NCBI GenBank assembly: GCA_963721175.1
Contig: CAVRIG010000011.1
Span: 62,001-126,000, forward strand
Direction: 5' to 3'
Origin: Aliishimia sp963721175
GTDB lineage: Bacteria > Pseudomonadota > Alphaproteobacteria > Rhodobacterales > Rhodobacteraceae
Length of the DNA: 64,000 nucleotides
How positions within the stretch are numbered: position 1 is the stretch's first letter; the number at the start of each line of letters is the position of its first letter. The translations under genes and the position numbers were made by a program. Shown here one piece after another: positions 8,204 through 16,035 of the stretch. The notes beneath the pieces are model-generated. The model was not told where the DNA came from and made no database searches. It saw only the letters and a program-made list of their open reading frames with translations.

Positions 8204-8959
8204 GTGCTCGAGCTTGACGCTTCGTTTTTGCTGATCGCCGGACCGGCCGTTCTGTTCGCCGGGATCTCCAAGGGCGGGTTCGGCTCCGGCGCGGCCTTCG
8301 CCGCCGCCTCAATTCTGGCTTTGGTGGTGGAGCCCGGCGTGGCGCTGGGTGTCATGCTGCCACTGCTGATGCTGATCGACCTTGCGACGCTCGGGCCGTA
8401 CTGGCGCCAGTGGCATTGGCCGTCCTGCGTGCTGCTGGTGGCAGGGGGCGTGCCGGGTGTGGTTCTGGGCGCGTGGCTTTATTCCGTTGCCGACGCGGAT
8501 CTGTTCCGTCTGCTGATCGGGACGATATCGCTCGCCTTCGTGCTCTGGCAGGTGCTGCGACGCAGCGGCCGCATCACGTTTTCAGGTCTGGCAGTGCCGA
8601 ATTGGGTGGGAGCTCTGGCGGGTTTGGTCGCGGGCTTCACGAGCTTCGTCAGTCACGCGGGCGGTCCGCCGGCCGCCGTCTACTTGTTGAGCCAGCGGAT
8701 GACGAAGACGCAGTACCAGGCCAGCACGGTGCTGGTGTTCTGGGTGATCAACATCGTGAAGTTCGTGCCCTATGCTTATCTGGGAATGTTCACGATGGAG
8801 ACGCTGAGGGCCGACATGATCCTGGCGCCCTTCGCGTTGCTCGGGGCCTGGATCGGCGTCCGTCTGCATCGCGCGGTGCCGGAGCGGCTGTTCTTCGGGC
8901 TGACCTACGTGCTGCTGACGGTCACTGGCGCGAAACTGATCTGGGACGGGCTGACGTGA
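8204..8959 (+). CDS. TauE/SafE family membrane exporter
   Basis: A 251-residue multi-spanning protein of the TauE/SafE family, thought to export sulfite or organosulfonate-derived anions; the actual substrate is unknown here. Family features are FAGISKGGFGSGAAFAAASI near residue 20, MLPLLMLIDL near residue 47, and the second-half repeat SHAGGPPAAVYLLSQ near residue 150, giving the typical two-fold inverted layout with about eight helices. It uses a GTG start at 8204 with GGAGG at 8192-8196. It is a single gene, divergent from mdh and convergent with the small exported protein at 9061-9378. Confidence 0.88.
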   Translation: MLELDASFLLIAGPAVLFAGISKGGFGSGAAFAAASILALVVEPGVALGVMLPLLMLIDLATLGPYWRQWHWPSCVLLVAGGVPGVVLGAWLYSVADADLFRLLIGTISLAFVLWQVLRRSGRITFSGLAVPNWVGALAGLVAGFTSFVSHAGGPPAAVYLLSQRMTKTQYQASTVLVFWVINIVKFVPYAYLGMFTMETLRADMILAPFALLGAWIGVRLHRAVPERLFFGLTYVLLTVTGAKLIWDGLT

Positions 8960-9007
8960 CCCGTGGCCTCGCGGAATGCGCATCAGGAGCGGACAGAACG
9001 CCGGCCC

Positions 9008-9034
9008 AAAAAAGCGGCCGCAATAGCAGCCGCT
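9008..9034 (-). terminator. Rho-independent terminator for the gene at 9061-9378
   Basis: On the minus strand AGCGGC, a 10-base loop, GCCGCT and then a run of six T. It lies about 27 bases beyond the stop of the minus-strand exported protein. Confidence 0.8.
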
Positions 9035-9060
9035 CTGGAGCTTCGGGATTGCCGGCGCGG

Positions 9061-9378
9061 TCAGGCGTCGGTTTCTTCGATCGGCAGCGCCTCGGCCAGT
9101 TCCTCGAAGGCCTGGCCCGATGCCACGAGGCAGGTCACCCCGTTCGGCGTTGTCACCGTGATCGTCCAGGTGCCGGTTTCGGCGGAGGCGAACACCTCGA
9201 CCACCGAGTTGTTGGCGCCAAGACCCATCGACTGGCGGCTTTCGCCGTAGCCGGATGCGAGCCGGTCGACGACCGCTTCGCGAGGGGCGCAGTTGCGTGC
9301 GTTCTGTGCCGTTGCGGTGCCAGAGGTCATTGCGATCAGACCAGAGGCCGCGACGAGTGCCGTGAGTGCTGCTTTCAT
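9061..9378 (-). CDS. Small exported hypothetical protein
   Basis: A 105-residue exported protein with the signal peptide MKAALTALVAASGLIAMTSG. The mature domain of about 80 residues contains NCAPREAVVDRLASGYGES, SMGLGANNSVVEVFAS, ETGTWTITVTTPNG and TCLVASGQAFEEL. The two Cys could form a disulfide. From general knowledge such short secreted proteins are common in Rhodobacteraceae, but no function is known. The start at 9378 was chosen for the signal peptide. It is monocistronic and followed by its own terminator. Confidence 0.8.
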   Translation of the reverse strand: MKAALTALVAASGLIAMTSGTATAQNARNCAPREAVVDRLASGYGESRQSMGLGANNSVVEVFASAETGTWTITVTTPNGVTCLVASGQAFEELAEALPIEETDA

Positions 9379-9707
9379 AGCTTTCCGTCCGTTAGCTTGT
9401 GGCGACGACACGCGCATCTGGCCCTGTCCGGACATGTGTCCGGCGATGTCGGGTCGGTCCCGGTTCCAATCCAATGCAGTCCAGCACCGTGCTGTTGTCC
9501 GGCGGCCCAGCCGGTGCGGCCCTCCCGCTGATCTGCTGGAGTTGGAGACTGTCAGGCAGCGTTGAAATAATGGTTAACGGCTGGCGCGATCGCTCAACTT
9601 TTAGCTGTTTTCGCTGCAGCGCGGCAGAACGGCCTTGATCATTTCGTCGAAATTGGGCACCCAATTGCGCAATATTGTTGCCAGTATACCGTGGGGTTCA
9701 AGTGACC
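9379..9707. promoter_or_regulatory. Divergent intergenic region with two overlapping palindromes upstream of mcl2
   Basis: A 329-base non-coding region between divergent genes. Close to mcl2 it contains AATTGGG-CA-CCCAATT (9651-9666) overlapping the perfect palindrome ATTGCGCAAT (9664-9673), about 35-55 bases before the mcl2 start, where an operator or activator site would be expected. The rest is unremarkable; no small gene was recognised. Confidence 0.55.
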
Positions 9708-10577
9708 ATGCCGGACCAGCGCCCGTTCAGATCGGTTCTGTACATTCCCGCCTCCCGCGCGCGCGCGATGGAAAAGGCGCGTGGCCTGCCGGTGGACGCG
9801 ATCATCTTCGATCTCGAAGACGCGGTTTCGGTGGAGGAGAAGGACGCGGCGCGCGCCACACTCTCTGCTGCCCTGGCCGAGGGAGGCTTTGGTCAGCGGG
9901 TCAGGATCGTGCGGATCAACGCTCTCGATACGTCTTGGGGCGTGGCGGATGCGGAGGCCGTGCTGGGGATGAACGCCGATGCCGTGCTTCTGCCCAAGGT
10001 GTCGGGACCGGAGGATCTGGACCATCTGGCCCGGATCACTGGAGATCTGCCCATCTGGGCGATGATGGAGACGCCCATGGGCATGCTGAACGCCGCGGCC
10101 ACCGCGGCCCATCCTCTGCTTGGCGGACTGGTCATGGGCACGAACGACCTAGCAAACGAATTGCAGGCGCAGTTCCGCCCGGACCGCCTGCCGATGATGA
10201 CCGGGCTCGGGCTCTGCCTGCTGGCGGCGAAGGCGCACGGGCGGGTCATCGTCGATGGCGTCTTCAATGCGTTCAAGGACACCGAAGGGCTTCGTGCGGA
10301 AAGTCGGCAGGGCCGGGACATGGGGTTCGACGGCAAGACGGTGATCCACCCGGCACAGGTGGATGTCGTCAACGAAGTTTTCGCCCCGTCCGAGGAAGAG
10401 CTTGACCTCGCACGCCGGCAGATCGCAGCGTACGAGGAGGCGGAAGCTGGCGGGCAGGGAGTCGCGGTCGTGGACGGCAGGATCGTGGAGAACCTGCATG
10501 CGACCACCGCGCGCCACACCCTGGCCAAGGCCGCGGCCATTGCATCAATGAAAGAGGAAGCGTCATGTCCTGGATAA
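9708..10577 (+). CDS. mcl2: HpcH/HpaI-type malyl-CoA thioesterase or lyase (CitE-like)
   Basis: A 289-residue TIM-barrel protein of the HpcH/HpaI (CitE-like) family. In Rhodobacter the orthologue beside mch and sdh is Mcl2, a (3S)-malyl-CoA thioesterase that releases malate at the end of the ethylmalonyl-CoA pathway. Visible motifs are RSVLYIPASR at the N-terminus, the metal-binding DLEDAVS near residue 38, LPKV near residue 100, METPMGMLNAA near residue 122 and GTNDLANEL near residue 147. The start at 9708 was preferred to an upstream in-frame codon for homology. It overlaps the next gene by 13 bases. The Mcl2 assignment rests on context; a citryl- or malyl-CoA lyase activity cannot be excluded. 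Confidence 0.78.
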   Translation: MPDQRPFRSVLYIPASRARAMEKARGLPVDAIIFDLEDAVSVEEKDAARATLSAALAEGGFGQRVRIVRINALDTSWGVADAEAVLGMNADAVLLPKVSGPEDLDHLARITGDLPIWAMMETPMGMLNAAATAAHPLLGGLVMGTNDLANELQAQFRPDRLPMMTGLGLCLLAAKAHGRVIVDGVFNAFKDTEGLRAESRQGRDMGFDGKTVIHPAQVDVVNEVFAPSEEELDLARRQIAAYEEAEAGGQGVAVVDGRIVENLHATTARHTLAKAAAIASMKEEASCPG

Positions 10578-11116
10578 TCCTGATCCTCGGGGTCGCGCTC
10601 TGGTGGGCGGCGCATCTCTTCAAGCGTGTGGCGCCGGAGCGCCGTGCGGACATGGGGGACCGTGGCCGCGGCCTTGTCACTGTCCTGGTCTTGCTGAGCG
10701 TGGTGCTGATGGTGATCGGCTACCGCGGGGCGGAGGGACCTTTCTGGTGGGGCCGCAACGCGGCGCTGGTCGGGATCAACAACCTCGCGATGCTGTTCGC
10801 GATCTATCTCTTCGCGGCCTCTGGCATGAAGACGGCGATCACGCGGCGGATCCGGCATCCACAGTTGATCGGGTTCAAGACTTGGGCCGTCGCGCACCTG
10901 CTGGTGAACGGGGACCTGGTGTCCTTCGTCCTGTTCGGTGGGCTGCTGGCCTGGGCGGTGGTCGAGGTCATCCTCATCAACCGGGCCCAGCCGGACTGGA
11001 CCCCGCCGCCAACTGCGCCCATGCGCAAGGAGATCATCGCCGTCGTGGCGACCGTCGTCGTCTATGGCGTCGTGGCATTGATCCACACCTGGTTGGGTTA
11101 CCCGGTGTTCGGCTGA
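10565..11116 (+). CDS. NnrU family membrane protein
   Basis: A 183-residue integral membrane protein of the NnrU family, named from a gene near nitrite/nitric oxide reductase loci in Rhodobacter; the molecular role is unknown. About five hydrophobic helices are visible. Recognisable segments are ALWWAAHLFKRVAPERR near the N-terminus, RHPQLIGFKTWAVAHLLVNG near the centre (His pairs that could ligate heme) and FGGLLAWAVVEVILINRAQP. Its start lies within the last codons of mcl2, so the two are translationally coupled. No denitrification genes lie nearby; here it sits in an acetate-assimilation operon. Confidence 0.82.
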   Translation: MSWIILILGVALWWAAHLFKRVAPERRADMGDRGRGLVTVLVLLSVVLMVIGYRGAEGPFWWGRNAALVGINNLAMLFAIYLFAASGMKTAITRRIRHPQLIGFKTWAVAHLLVNGDLVSFVLFGGLLAWAVVEVILINRAQPDWTPPPTAPMRKEIIAVVATVVVYGVVALIHTWLGYPVFG

Positions 11117-11120
11117 GATC

Positions 11121-11324
11121 ATGCGGCTCTACCGGTTCCTGAGCGAGGACGACAATTCCGCCTTCTGCCACAAGGTGTCGGAGGCATTGGCGCAGGGTTG
11201 GGATCTTCACGGGCCGCCGACCTATGCCTTCGATGCGAAGCGCGGGGTCATGCGCTGCGGGCAGGCTGTGGTGAAGGAGTCGCCGGGGAACTATCACCCC
11301 GACGTGAAACTGGGAGATCAGTAG
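11121..11324 (+). CDS. DUF1737 family small protein
   Basis: A 67-residue protein matching the DUF1737 pattern: YRFLSEDDNSAFCHKVSEAL, then GWDLHGPPTYAFDAKRG and MRCGQAVVK. It has no signal peptide or membrane segment. Function is unknown. It begins 4 bases after the NnrU gene and ends 3 bases before mch, so it is firmly part of the mcl2-mch operon. Confidence 0.85.
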   Translation: MRLYRFLSEDDNSAFCHKVSEALAQGWDLHGPPTYAFDAKRGVMRCGQAVVKESPGNYHPDVKLGDQ

Positions 11325-11327
11325 ACG

Positions 11328-12407
11328 ATGTTGCAGAAGGACATGAAGGACATGGCGGAGGCCGAGGTGCGAAATGCGGTCAAGACCAATACCGGCCGGT
11401 TCTTCGAGGATTACACACTGGGCCAAGTGATCCGCCACGCCGTTCCGCGGACCGTCGGTTCCGGCGAGCGCGCACTCTATCATGCGCTCTATCCTGCACG
11501 GCACGCGATCTACTCGTCGGACCTCTTCGCGCAATCCTGCGGTCTGCCCTCCGCGCCGCTCGACGACATGATCGCGTTCCATACGGTGTTCGGCAAGACG
11601 GTGCCCGACGTGTCGCTGAACGCGGTCGCCAACCTCGGGTATGCCGAGGGGCGCTGGCTGCGGCCGGTCTGGCCGGGCGACACGTTGCGCTCCCAATCGG
11701 AGGTGATCGGGCTCAAGCAGAATTCCAACGGCCGCACCGGTGTGGTCTGGGTGCGGACGACCGGCTTCAACCAGTCAGACGACGCGGTGCTGAGCTATGT
11801 CCGTTGGGTGATGGTCCGCAAGCGCGACGCGGAGGCGCCGGCGCCGGAGACGGTGGTGCCGGATCTCGCCCAGGTCGTCGCGGCGGCGGATCTGTCGGTG
11901 CCCGCCGGTCTCGATTTCACCGGCTACGATTTCGCGCTGGCCGGCGAGCCCTACCGCTGGGGCGACTACGACATCGGCGAGCGCATCGACCACGTGGACG
12001 GTGTGACGGTCGAGGAAGCCGAGCACATGATGGCGACGCGCTTGTGGCAGAACACGTCCAAGGTCCATTTCGACACGGCGGCGCGACCAGATGGCACCCG
12101 GCTGATCTATGGCGGGCACGTGATCTCGCTGGCGCGCGCGCTCAGCTTCAACGGGCTCGCAAATGCGCAGATCGTGGCGGGCCTCAATGGCGGGGCTCAC
12201 GCCAATCCCTGCCTTGCCGGCGACACCGTGCGCGCCTGGTCGGAGGTGCTCGACAAGGCGGAGACCGGAGCGCCCGGCGTCGGCGCGTTGCGCCTGCGGC
12301 TGGTGGCGACCAAGGGCGCCGAGCCGTTCGTCCTCAGGGGCGAGGATGGCAAGTACTTGCCGGACGTGCTTCTCGACCTCGATTACTGGGCACTGTGCCC
12401 GGTCTGA
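11328..12407 (+). CDS. mch: Mesaconyl-C1-CoA hydratase (MaoC family)
   Basis: A MaoC-type double hotdog hydratase of about 359 residues that hydrates mesaconyl-C1-CoA to beta-methylmalyl-CoA in the ethylmalonyl-CoA pathway. The N-terminal half opens with NTGRFFEDYTLGQVIRHAVP, the typical entry of this enzyme. The second hotdog contains RIDHVDGVTVEEAEHMMA and then HFDT and IYGGHVISLARALS, with the hydratase-type Asp/His residues. The track start at 11328 follows GGAG at 11312-11315, but a start at 11343 is equally plausible. Its place beside mcl2 and sdhCDAB matches the Rhodobacter arrangement and strongly supports the assignment. Confidence 0.9.
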   Translation: MLQKDMKDMAEAEVRNAVKTNTGRFFEDYTLGQVIRHAVPRTVGSGERALYHALYPARHAIYSSDLFAQSCGLPSAPLDDMIAFHTVFGKTVPDVSLNAVANLGYAEGRWLRPVWPGDTLRSQSEVIGLKQNSNGRTGVVWVRTTGFNQSDDAVLSYVRWVMVRKRDAEAPAPETVVPDLAQVVAAADLSVPAGLDFTGYDFALAGEPYRWGDYDIGERIDHVDGVTVEEAEHMMATRLWQNTSKVHFDTAARPDGTRLIYGGHVISLARALSFNGLANAQIVAGLNGGAHANPCLAGDTVRAWSEVLDKAETGAPGVGALRLRLVATKGAEPFVLRGEDGKYLPDVLLDLDYWALCPV

Positions 12408-12527
12408 GCGACCGATCTTTCTCCGAACGTTTGCAGGTGTCCCGCGGCCTCCGGAAAACTCGTGGCAACGTCGCGCTCACCGCAAATTGACCTGCGACTC
12501 TGGCGACGGTGTGGCTAATGTGTCCGC

Positions 12528-13220
12528 ATGATCCGCGGCGCCCTCGTTTCTCTCCTCCTGTCGGCCGAGCCGGCGCTCTGCTGCGATCTGGCGCTGGTGC
12601 TGGCTGTGGACGTCTCCGGGTCCGTCGACCCGACGGAGTATCGCACCCAGATGGATGGGCTGGCGACCGCGCTGCGCGACGGGGTCGTGGCCGAGGCGCT
12701 GCTGAGCCAGCGAGCCATGGTCACGCTGATCCAGTGGACCGGATCCTCCCGTCAGCGCCAGACCCTGCCTTGGACCGCGATGAACAGTTTCGCGGCGATC
12801 GACGGTCTTGCGGACGCCGTCGAAGCGGACCAACGGATCTGGCGCAACTACTCGACCGCGATCGGGGAGGCGCTGGAGGTGAGCCGCCGGATCTTCGACA
12901 GCGTCCCGCAGTGTGCGCGGAAGGTGATCGACGTCTCCGGCGACGGGCCCTCCAACGAAGGCGCCGAACCGCGCGAACAGCATGACCACTTGCGGCAGGA
13001 TGGCATCACCGTCAACGGGCTTGCGATCGAAACCGACGGCAGTGATCTGACGGCATATTTTTTCGAGAACCTGATCACCGGCGAAGGCGCGTTCGTGGAA
13101 ACCGCCTGGGGGTTCGAAGACTATCCCGCCGCGATCCTGCGCAAGCTTCAGCGCGAAACAACACGCGCCGCGGCGCAGGCTCCGTTAGACGCAATGATCG
13201 TTCCGGTTCGCAGCAGATGA
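12528..13220 (+). CDS. DUF1194 family exported VWFA-like protein
   Basis: A 230-residue exported protein of the DUF1194 family, a von Willebrand factor A-like fold. After a short signal peptide the mature chain begins CDLALVLAVDVSGSVDPTEY, which carries the MIDAS metal-site motif DxSxS. Further on it has MVTLIQWTGSS, INYSTAIG-like NYSTAIGEAL, and VIDVSGDGPSNEG, matching other strands of the fold. Ligand and partner are unknown. It lies between mch and sdhC on the same strand; the GTGATCAC operators start just at its stop codon, so sdhC probably has its own promoter. Confidence 0.85.
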   Translation: MIRGALVSLLLSAEPALCCDLALVLAVDVSGSVDPTEYRTQMDGLATALRDGVVAEALLSQRAMVTLIQWTGSSRQRQTLPWTAMNSFAAIDGLADAVEADQRIWRNYSTAIGEALEVSRRIFDSVPQCARKVIDVSGDGPSNEGAEPREQHDHLRQDGITVNGLAIETDGSDLTAYFFENLITGEGAFVETAWGFEDYPAAILRKLQRETTRAAAQAPLDAMIVPVRSR

Positions 13221-13251
13221 CGTGATCACAGTCACCGCATGTGTGATCACA
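13221..13251. promoter_or_regulatory. Tandem GTGATCAC palindromes upstream of sdhC
   Basis: Two perfect GTGATCAC palindromes at 13222-13229 and 13243-13250, centres 21 bases apart, the second extended to TGTGATCACA. They begin at the end of the DUF1194 gene and lie 105-135 bases before sdhC. The pair is almost superimposable on the one before sucC, including the flanking bases ACGTGATCACA and TGTGTGATCACAG. A shared regulator for suc and sdh operons is inferred; its identity is unknown. Confidence 0.78.
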
Positions 13252-13356
13252 GGCCTGTGCCCGCGCCAAAAAACCGCGGTCTGTCCGCGAGATGCCTCGT
13301 GACATGGTCGTCAAACTGCGTTGTAACAGCGTCATCGAAGTTTCAACGGAGTCCTC

Positions 13357-13740
13357 ATGGCCGATGTAAATCGGGGCAATCGCCCGCTGTCGCCGCACCT
13401 GACCGTATACCGTCCGCAGATCACCTCGATCAGTTCGATCCTGACCCGGATTACGGGCAACGCATTGCTGGTGGCGGTCATCCTGATCGTCTGGTGGCTC
13501 CTGGCGGCCAGCACCTCGGCCGACTATTTCGCGATGGCCAACGGTGTTCTGACCAGCTGGTTCGGCGATCTGGTGCTGCTGCTGAGCCTTCTGGGCCTCT
13601 GGTATCACACGCTCGCGGGGATCCGGCACCTGGTCTGGGACACGGGCATTGGGCTGGAGATCGAGACCGCCGAGATGCTGGGCTGGGCCTGCGTGGGCGG
13701 ATCGGTCGTGCTGACCATCGTGACCGTCATACTGATCTGA
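13357..13740 (+). CDS. sdhC: Succinate dehydrogenase cytochrome b556 subunit
   Basis: A 127-residue membrane anchor of succinate dehydrogenase (complex II). The N-terminal signature RPLSPHLTVYRPQITSISSI is diagnostic, followed by three transmembrane helices. The helix II segment LWYHTLAGIRHLVWD carries the His residues that ligate heme b. An AACGGAG box precedes the start. It heads the sdhCDA-lipoprotein-sdhB operon and is preceded by the tandem GTGATCAC operators. Confidence 0.96.
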   Translation: MADVNRGNRPLSPHLTVYRPQITSISSILTRITGNALLVAVILIVWWLLAASTSADYFAMANGVLTSWFGDLVLLLSLLGLWYHTLAGIRHLVWDTGIGLEIETAEMLGWACVGGSVVLTIVTVILI

Positions 13741-13750
13741 GGGGGCTGAT

Positions 13751-14122
13751 ATGCGTTATCTGACAGACCGCAAGCGCGCCGTCGGCATGGGTTCGGCCAA
13801 GTCCGGCACGGCGCATTTCTGGGCGATGAAGATTTCCTCTTTCGCGCTCTTGATCCTGGTCCCGCTCTTCGTCTTCACCTTCGGTCCGATCCTCGGCTCG
13901 GATTACGTGTCGGTCACGACTTATTTCGGGCGGCCCTGGCCGGCGCTGATCGCCGCACTGACCATCGTCGTCAGCATGATGCACTTCAAGGACGGTGTGC
14001 AGGTGCTGATCGAGGACTACGTGCATGGCACGGCGCAGAAGGTCACGATCCTCGTGATGATCTGCGTGAGCTATGGCATTGCCGCGATCGGGCTCTTCGC
14101 TATCGCGCGGCTGGCGCTTTGA
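13751..14122 (+). CDS. sdhD: Succinate dehydrogenase hydrophobic membrane anchor subunit
   Basis: A 123-residue anchor subunit that, with SdhC, forms the quinone and heme b site of complex II. It begins MRYLTDRKRAVGMGSAKSGT, an N-terminus typical of alphaproteobacterial SdhD, and has three transmembrane helices. The conserved MMHFKDGVQVLIEDYVH segment near residue 78 includes the heme/quinone-site His and Asp residues. It lies 10 bases after sdhC and 33 bases before sdhA. Confidence 0.95.
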   Translation: MRYLTDRKRAVGMGSAKSGTAHFWAMKISSFALLILVPLFVFTFGPILGSDYVSVTTYFGRPWPALIAALTIVVSMMHFKDGVQVLIEDYVHGTAQKVTILVMICVSYGIAAIGLFAIARLAL

Positions 14123-14155
14123 ATTCGGGCGCTTTGAATTCTGGAAGGGGCCGCA

Positions 14156-15961
14156 ATGGCTGAGTACGACTACGAGACGCACGAATATGACGTCGTGGTG
14201 GTGGGCGCCGGCGGAGCCGGGCTGCGCGCGACGCTTGGCATGGCCGAGCAGGGGTTGCGAACAGCCTGCGTGACGAAGGTCTTTCCGACCCGTTCGCACA
14301 CCGTTGCCGCGCAGGGCGGCATCGCTGCGTCCCTGGGGAACATGGGCCCTGACAGCTGGCAATGGCACATGTACGACACCGTCAAGGGGTCGGACTGGCT
14401 CGGCGACACCGACGCGATGGAATACCTCGCGCGCGAGGCGCCCAAGGCGGTCTACGAACTCGAGCATTATGGCGTGCCGTTCAGCCGCACCGAAGAGGGA
14501 AAGATCTACCAGCGCCCCTTCGGCGGCCACACCACCAAGTTCGGCGAAGGCCCCCCGGTGCAGCGCACCTGCGCCGCCGCCGACCGGACTGGCCACGCGA
14601 TCCTGCACACGCTCTATGGGCAGTCGCTGAAGAACAACGCCGAATTCTACATCGAGTATTTCGCCATCGACCTGATCATGTCCGAGGACGGGCAATGCCA
14701 GGGCGTGGTCTGCTGGAAACTCGACGACGGCACGATGCATGTCTTCGCCGCCAAGATGGTGGTGCTGGCCACGGGCGGCTATGGCCGGGCCTATTTCTCC
14801 GCCACCTCCGCGCACACCTGCACCGGCGACGGTGGCGGCATGGTGGCGCGCGCCGGCCTGCCGCTGCAGGACATGGAATTCGTGCAGTTCCACCCCACCG
14901 GCATCTACGGGTCCGGCTGCCTCATCACCGAAGGCGCGCGGGGCGAGGGTGGCTATCTCACCAATTCCGAGGGCGAGCGGTTCATGGAACGCTATGCGCC
15001 CAACTACAAGGACCTCGCGCCCCGCGACTACGTGTCCCGATCGATGACGATGGAGATCCGCGAGGGCCGCGGCGTGGGCGACAAATCCGACCATATCCAC
15101 CTCAACCTGTCGCACCTGCCTGCGGAGGCGCTGCATGAACGCCTGCCGGGCATTTCGGAAAGCGCCAAGATCTTCGCCGGGGTGGATGTCACCAAGGAGC
15201 CGATCCCGGTCCTGCCCACCGTGCACTACAACATGGGCGGCATTCCGACCAACTACTGGGGCGAGGTGATCAACCCGACCAGCGACGATCCCAACGCGCT
15301 GGTGCCGGGTCTGATGGCCGCGGGCGAGGCGGGTTGTGCGTCGGTCCATGGCGCGAACCGTCTGGGCTCGAATTCGCTGATCGACCTCGTGGTGTTCGGC
15401 CGCGCGGCCTCTATCCGGGCAGGCCATGTGGTGGATGCGGGTGCAGCGGTACCCACGCCGAACAAGGCCTCCATCGACCGCGCCTTCGACCGGTTCGACC
15501 GCTTCCGCAACGCCGAAGGCGCCGTGCCCACCGCTGAACTGCGCGATCAGATGCAGCGCACGATGCAATCCGACGCGGCCGTCTTCCGCGCCTCCGACAC
15601 GCTGAAGGAGGGGGTCGAGAAGATGACCGACATCGCGGGCAAGGTCGACGATCTGAAGGTCACCGACCGCAGCCTCGTGTGGAATTCCGATCTGATGGAA
15701 ACGCTGGAACTGGCCAACCTCATGCCCAATGCGCTGGCCACCATCGTCGGCGCCGAGGCGCGGCACGAAAGCCGTGGCGCACATGCGCACGAGGATCATT
15801 CCAAGCGGGATGATGAAAACTGGCGCGTGCACACCATATCCCGCGTCGATGGAGCGAAGGTCGACCTGAGCTATCGCCCGATCATCGAGGATCCGCTGAC
15901 CACCGAAGGCCAGGGCGGCATCGAACTCAAGAAGATCGCGCCCAAGGAACGGACGTTCTGA
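14156..15961 (+). CDS. sdhA: Succinate dehydrogenase flavoprotein subunit
   Basis: The 601-residue catalytic flavoprotein of complex II, oxidising succinate to fumarate. It has the FAD-binding DVVVVGAGGAGLRA near residue 10 and the covalent-FAD motif RSHTVAAQGGIAASLG near residue 43. The active site follows: FHPTGIYGSGCLITEGARGE near residue 247 and VSRSMTMEIREGRG near residue 295. The C-terminal helical domain ends in SYRPIIEDPLTTEGQGG. The length is normal. Its stop codon overlaps the ATG of a 23-codon reading frame. Confidence 0.97.
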   Translation: MAEYDYETHEYDVVVVGAGGAGLRATLGMAEQGLRTACVTKVFPTRSHTVAAQGGIAASLGNMGPDSWQWHMYDTVKGSDWLGDTDAMEYLAREAPKAVYELEHYGVPFSRTEEGKIYQRPFGGHTTKFGEGPPVQRTCAAADRTGHAILHTLYGQSLKNNAEFYIEYFAIDLIMSEDGQCQGVVCWKLDDGTMHVFAAKMVVLATGGYGRAYFSATSAHTCTGDGGGMVARAGLPLQDMEFVQFHPTGIYGSGCLITEGARGEGGYLTNSEGERFMERYAPNYKDLAPRDYVSRSMTMEIREGRGVGDKSDHIHLNLSHLPAEALHERLPGISESAKIFAGVDVTKEPIPVLPTVHYNMGGIPTNYWGEVINPTSDDPNALVPGLMAAGEAGCASVHGANRLGSNSLIDLVVFGRAASIRAGHVVDAGAAVPTPNKASIDRAFDRFDRFRNAEGAVPTAELRDQMQRTMQSDAAVFRASDTLKEGVEKMTDIAGKVDDLKVTDRSLVWNSDLMETLELANLMPNALATIVGAEARHESRGAHAHEDHSKRDDENWRVHTISRVDGAKVDLSYRPIIEDPLTTEGQGGIELKKIAPKERTF

Positions 15962-16032
15962 TGGCCACAAAAGCATTCACCGCTGGTAAATACGACACGT
16001 TGGGCCGATCGGGCCCGCGGCGGCGGGCGTGA
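15961..16032 (+). CDS. Possible 23-residue micro-ORF coupled to sdhA
   Basis: A very short reading frame whose ATG overlaps the sdhA stop codon (TGATG). It would encode MATKAFTAGKYDTLGR followed by SGPRRRA. An AAGGA box lies 12 bases upstream, a little far. It ends 3 bases before the TTG start of the lipoprotein gene, so its translation could carry ribosomes to that weak start. It may equally be chance. No family is recognised. Confidence 0.3.
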   Translation: MATKAFTAGKYDTLGRSGPRRRA

Positions 16033-16035
16033 CGA

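Noticed and set aside
13727..15976. A 749-codon open frame on the minus strand opposite sdhA
   Set aside because: It is the antisense shadow of a GC-rich sdhA; the translation is low-complexity His/Arg/Gly-rich with no domain, while the plus strand encodes an unmistakable SdhA.
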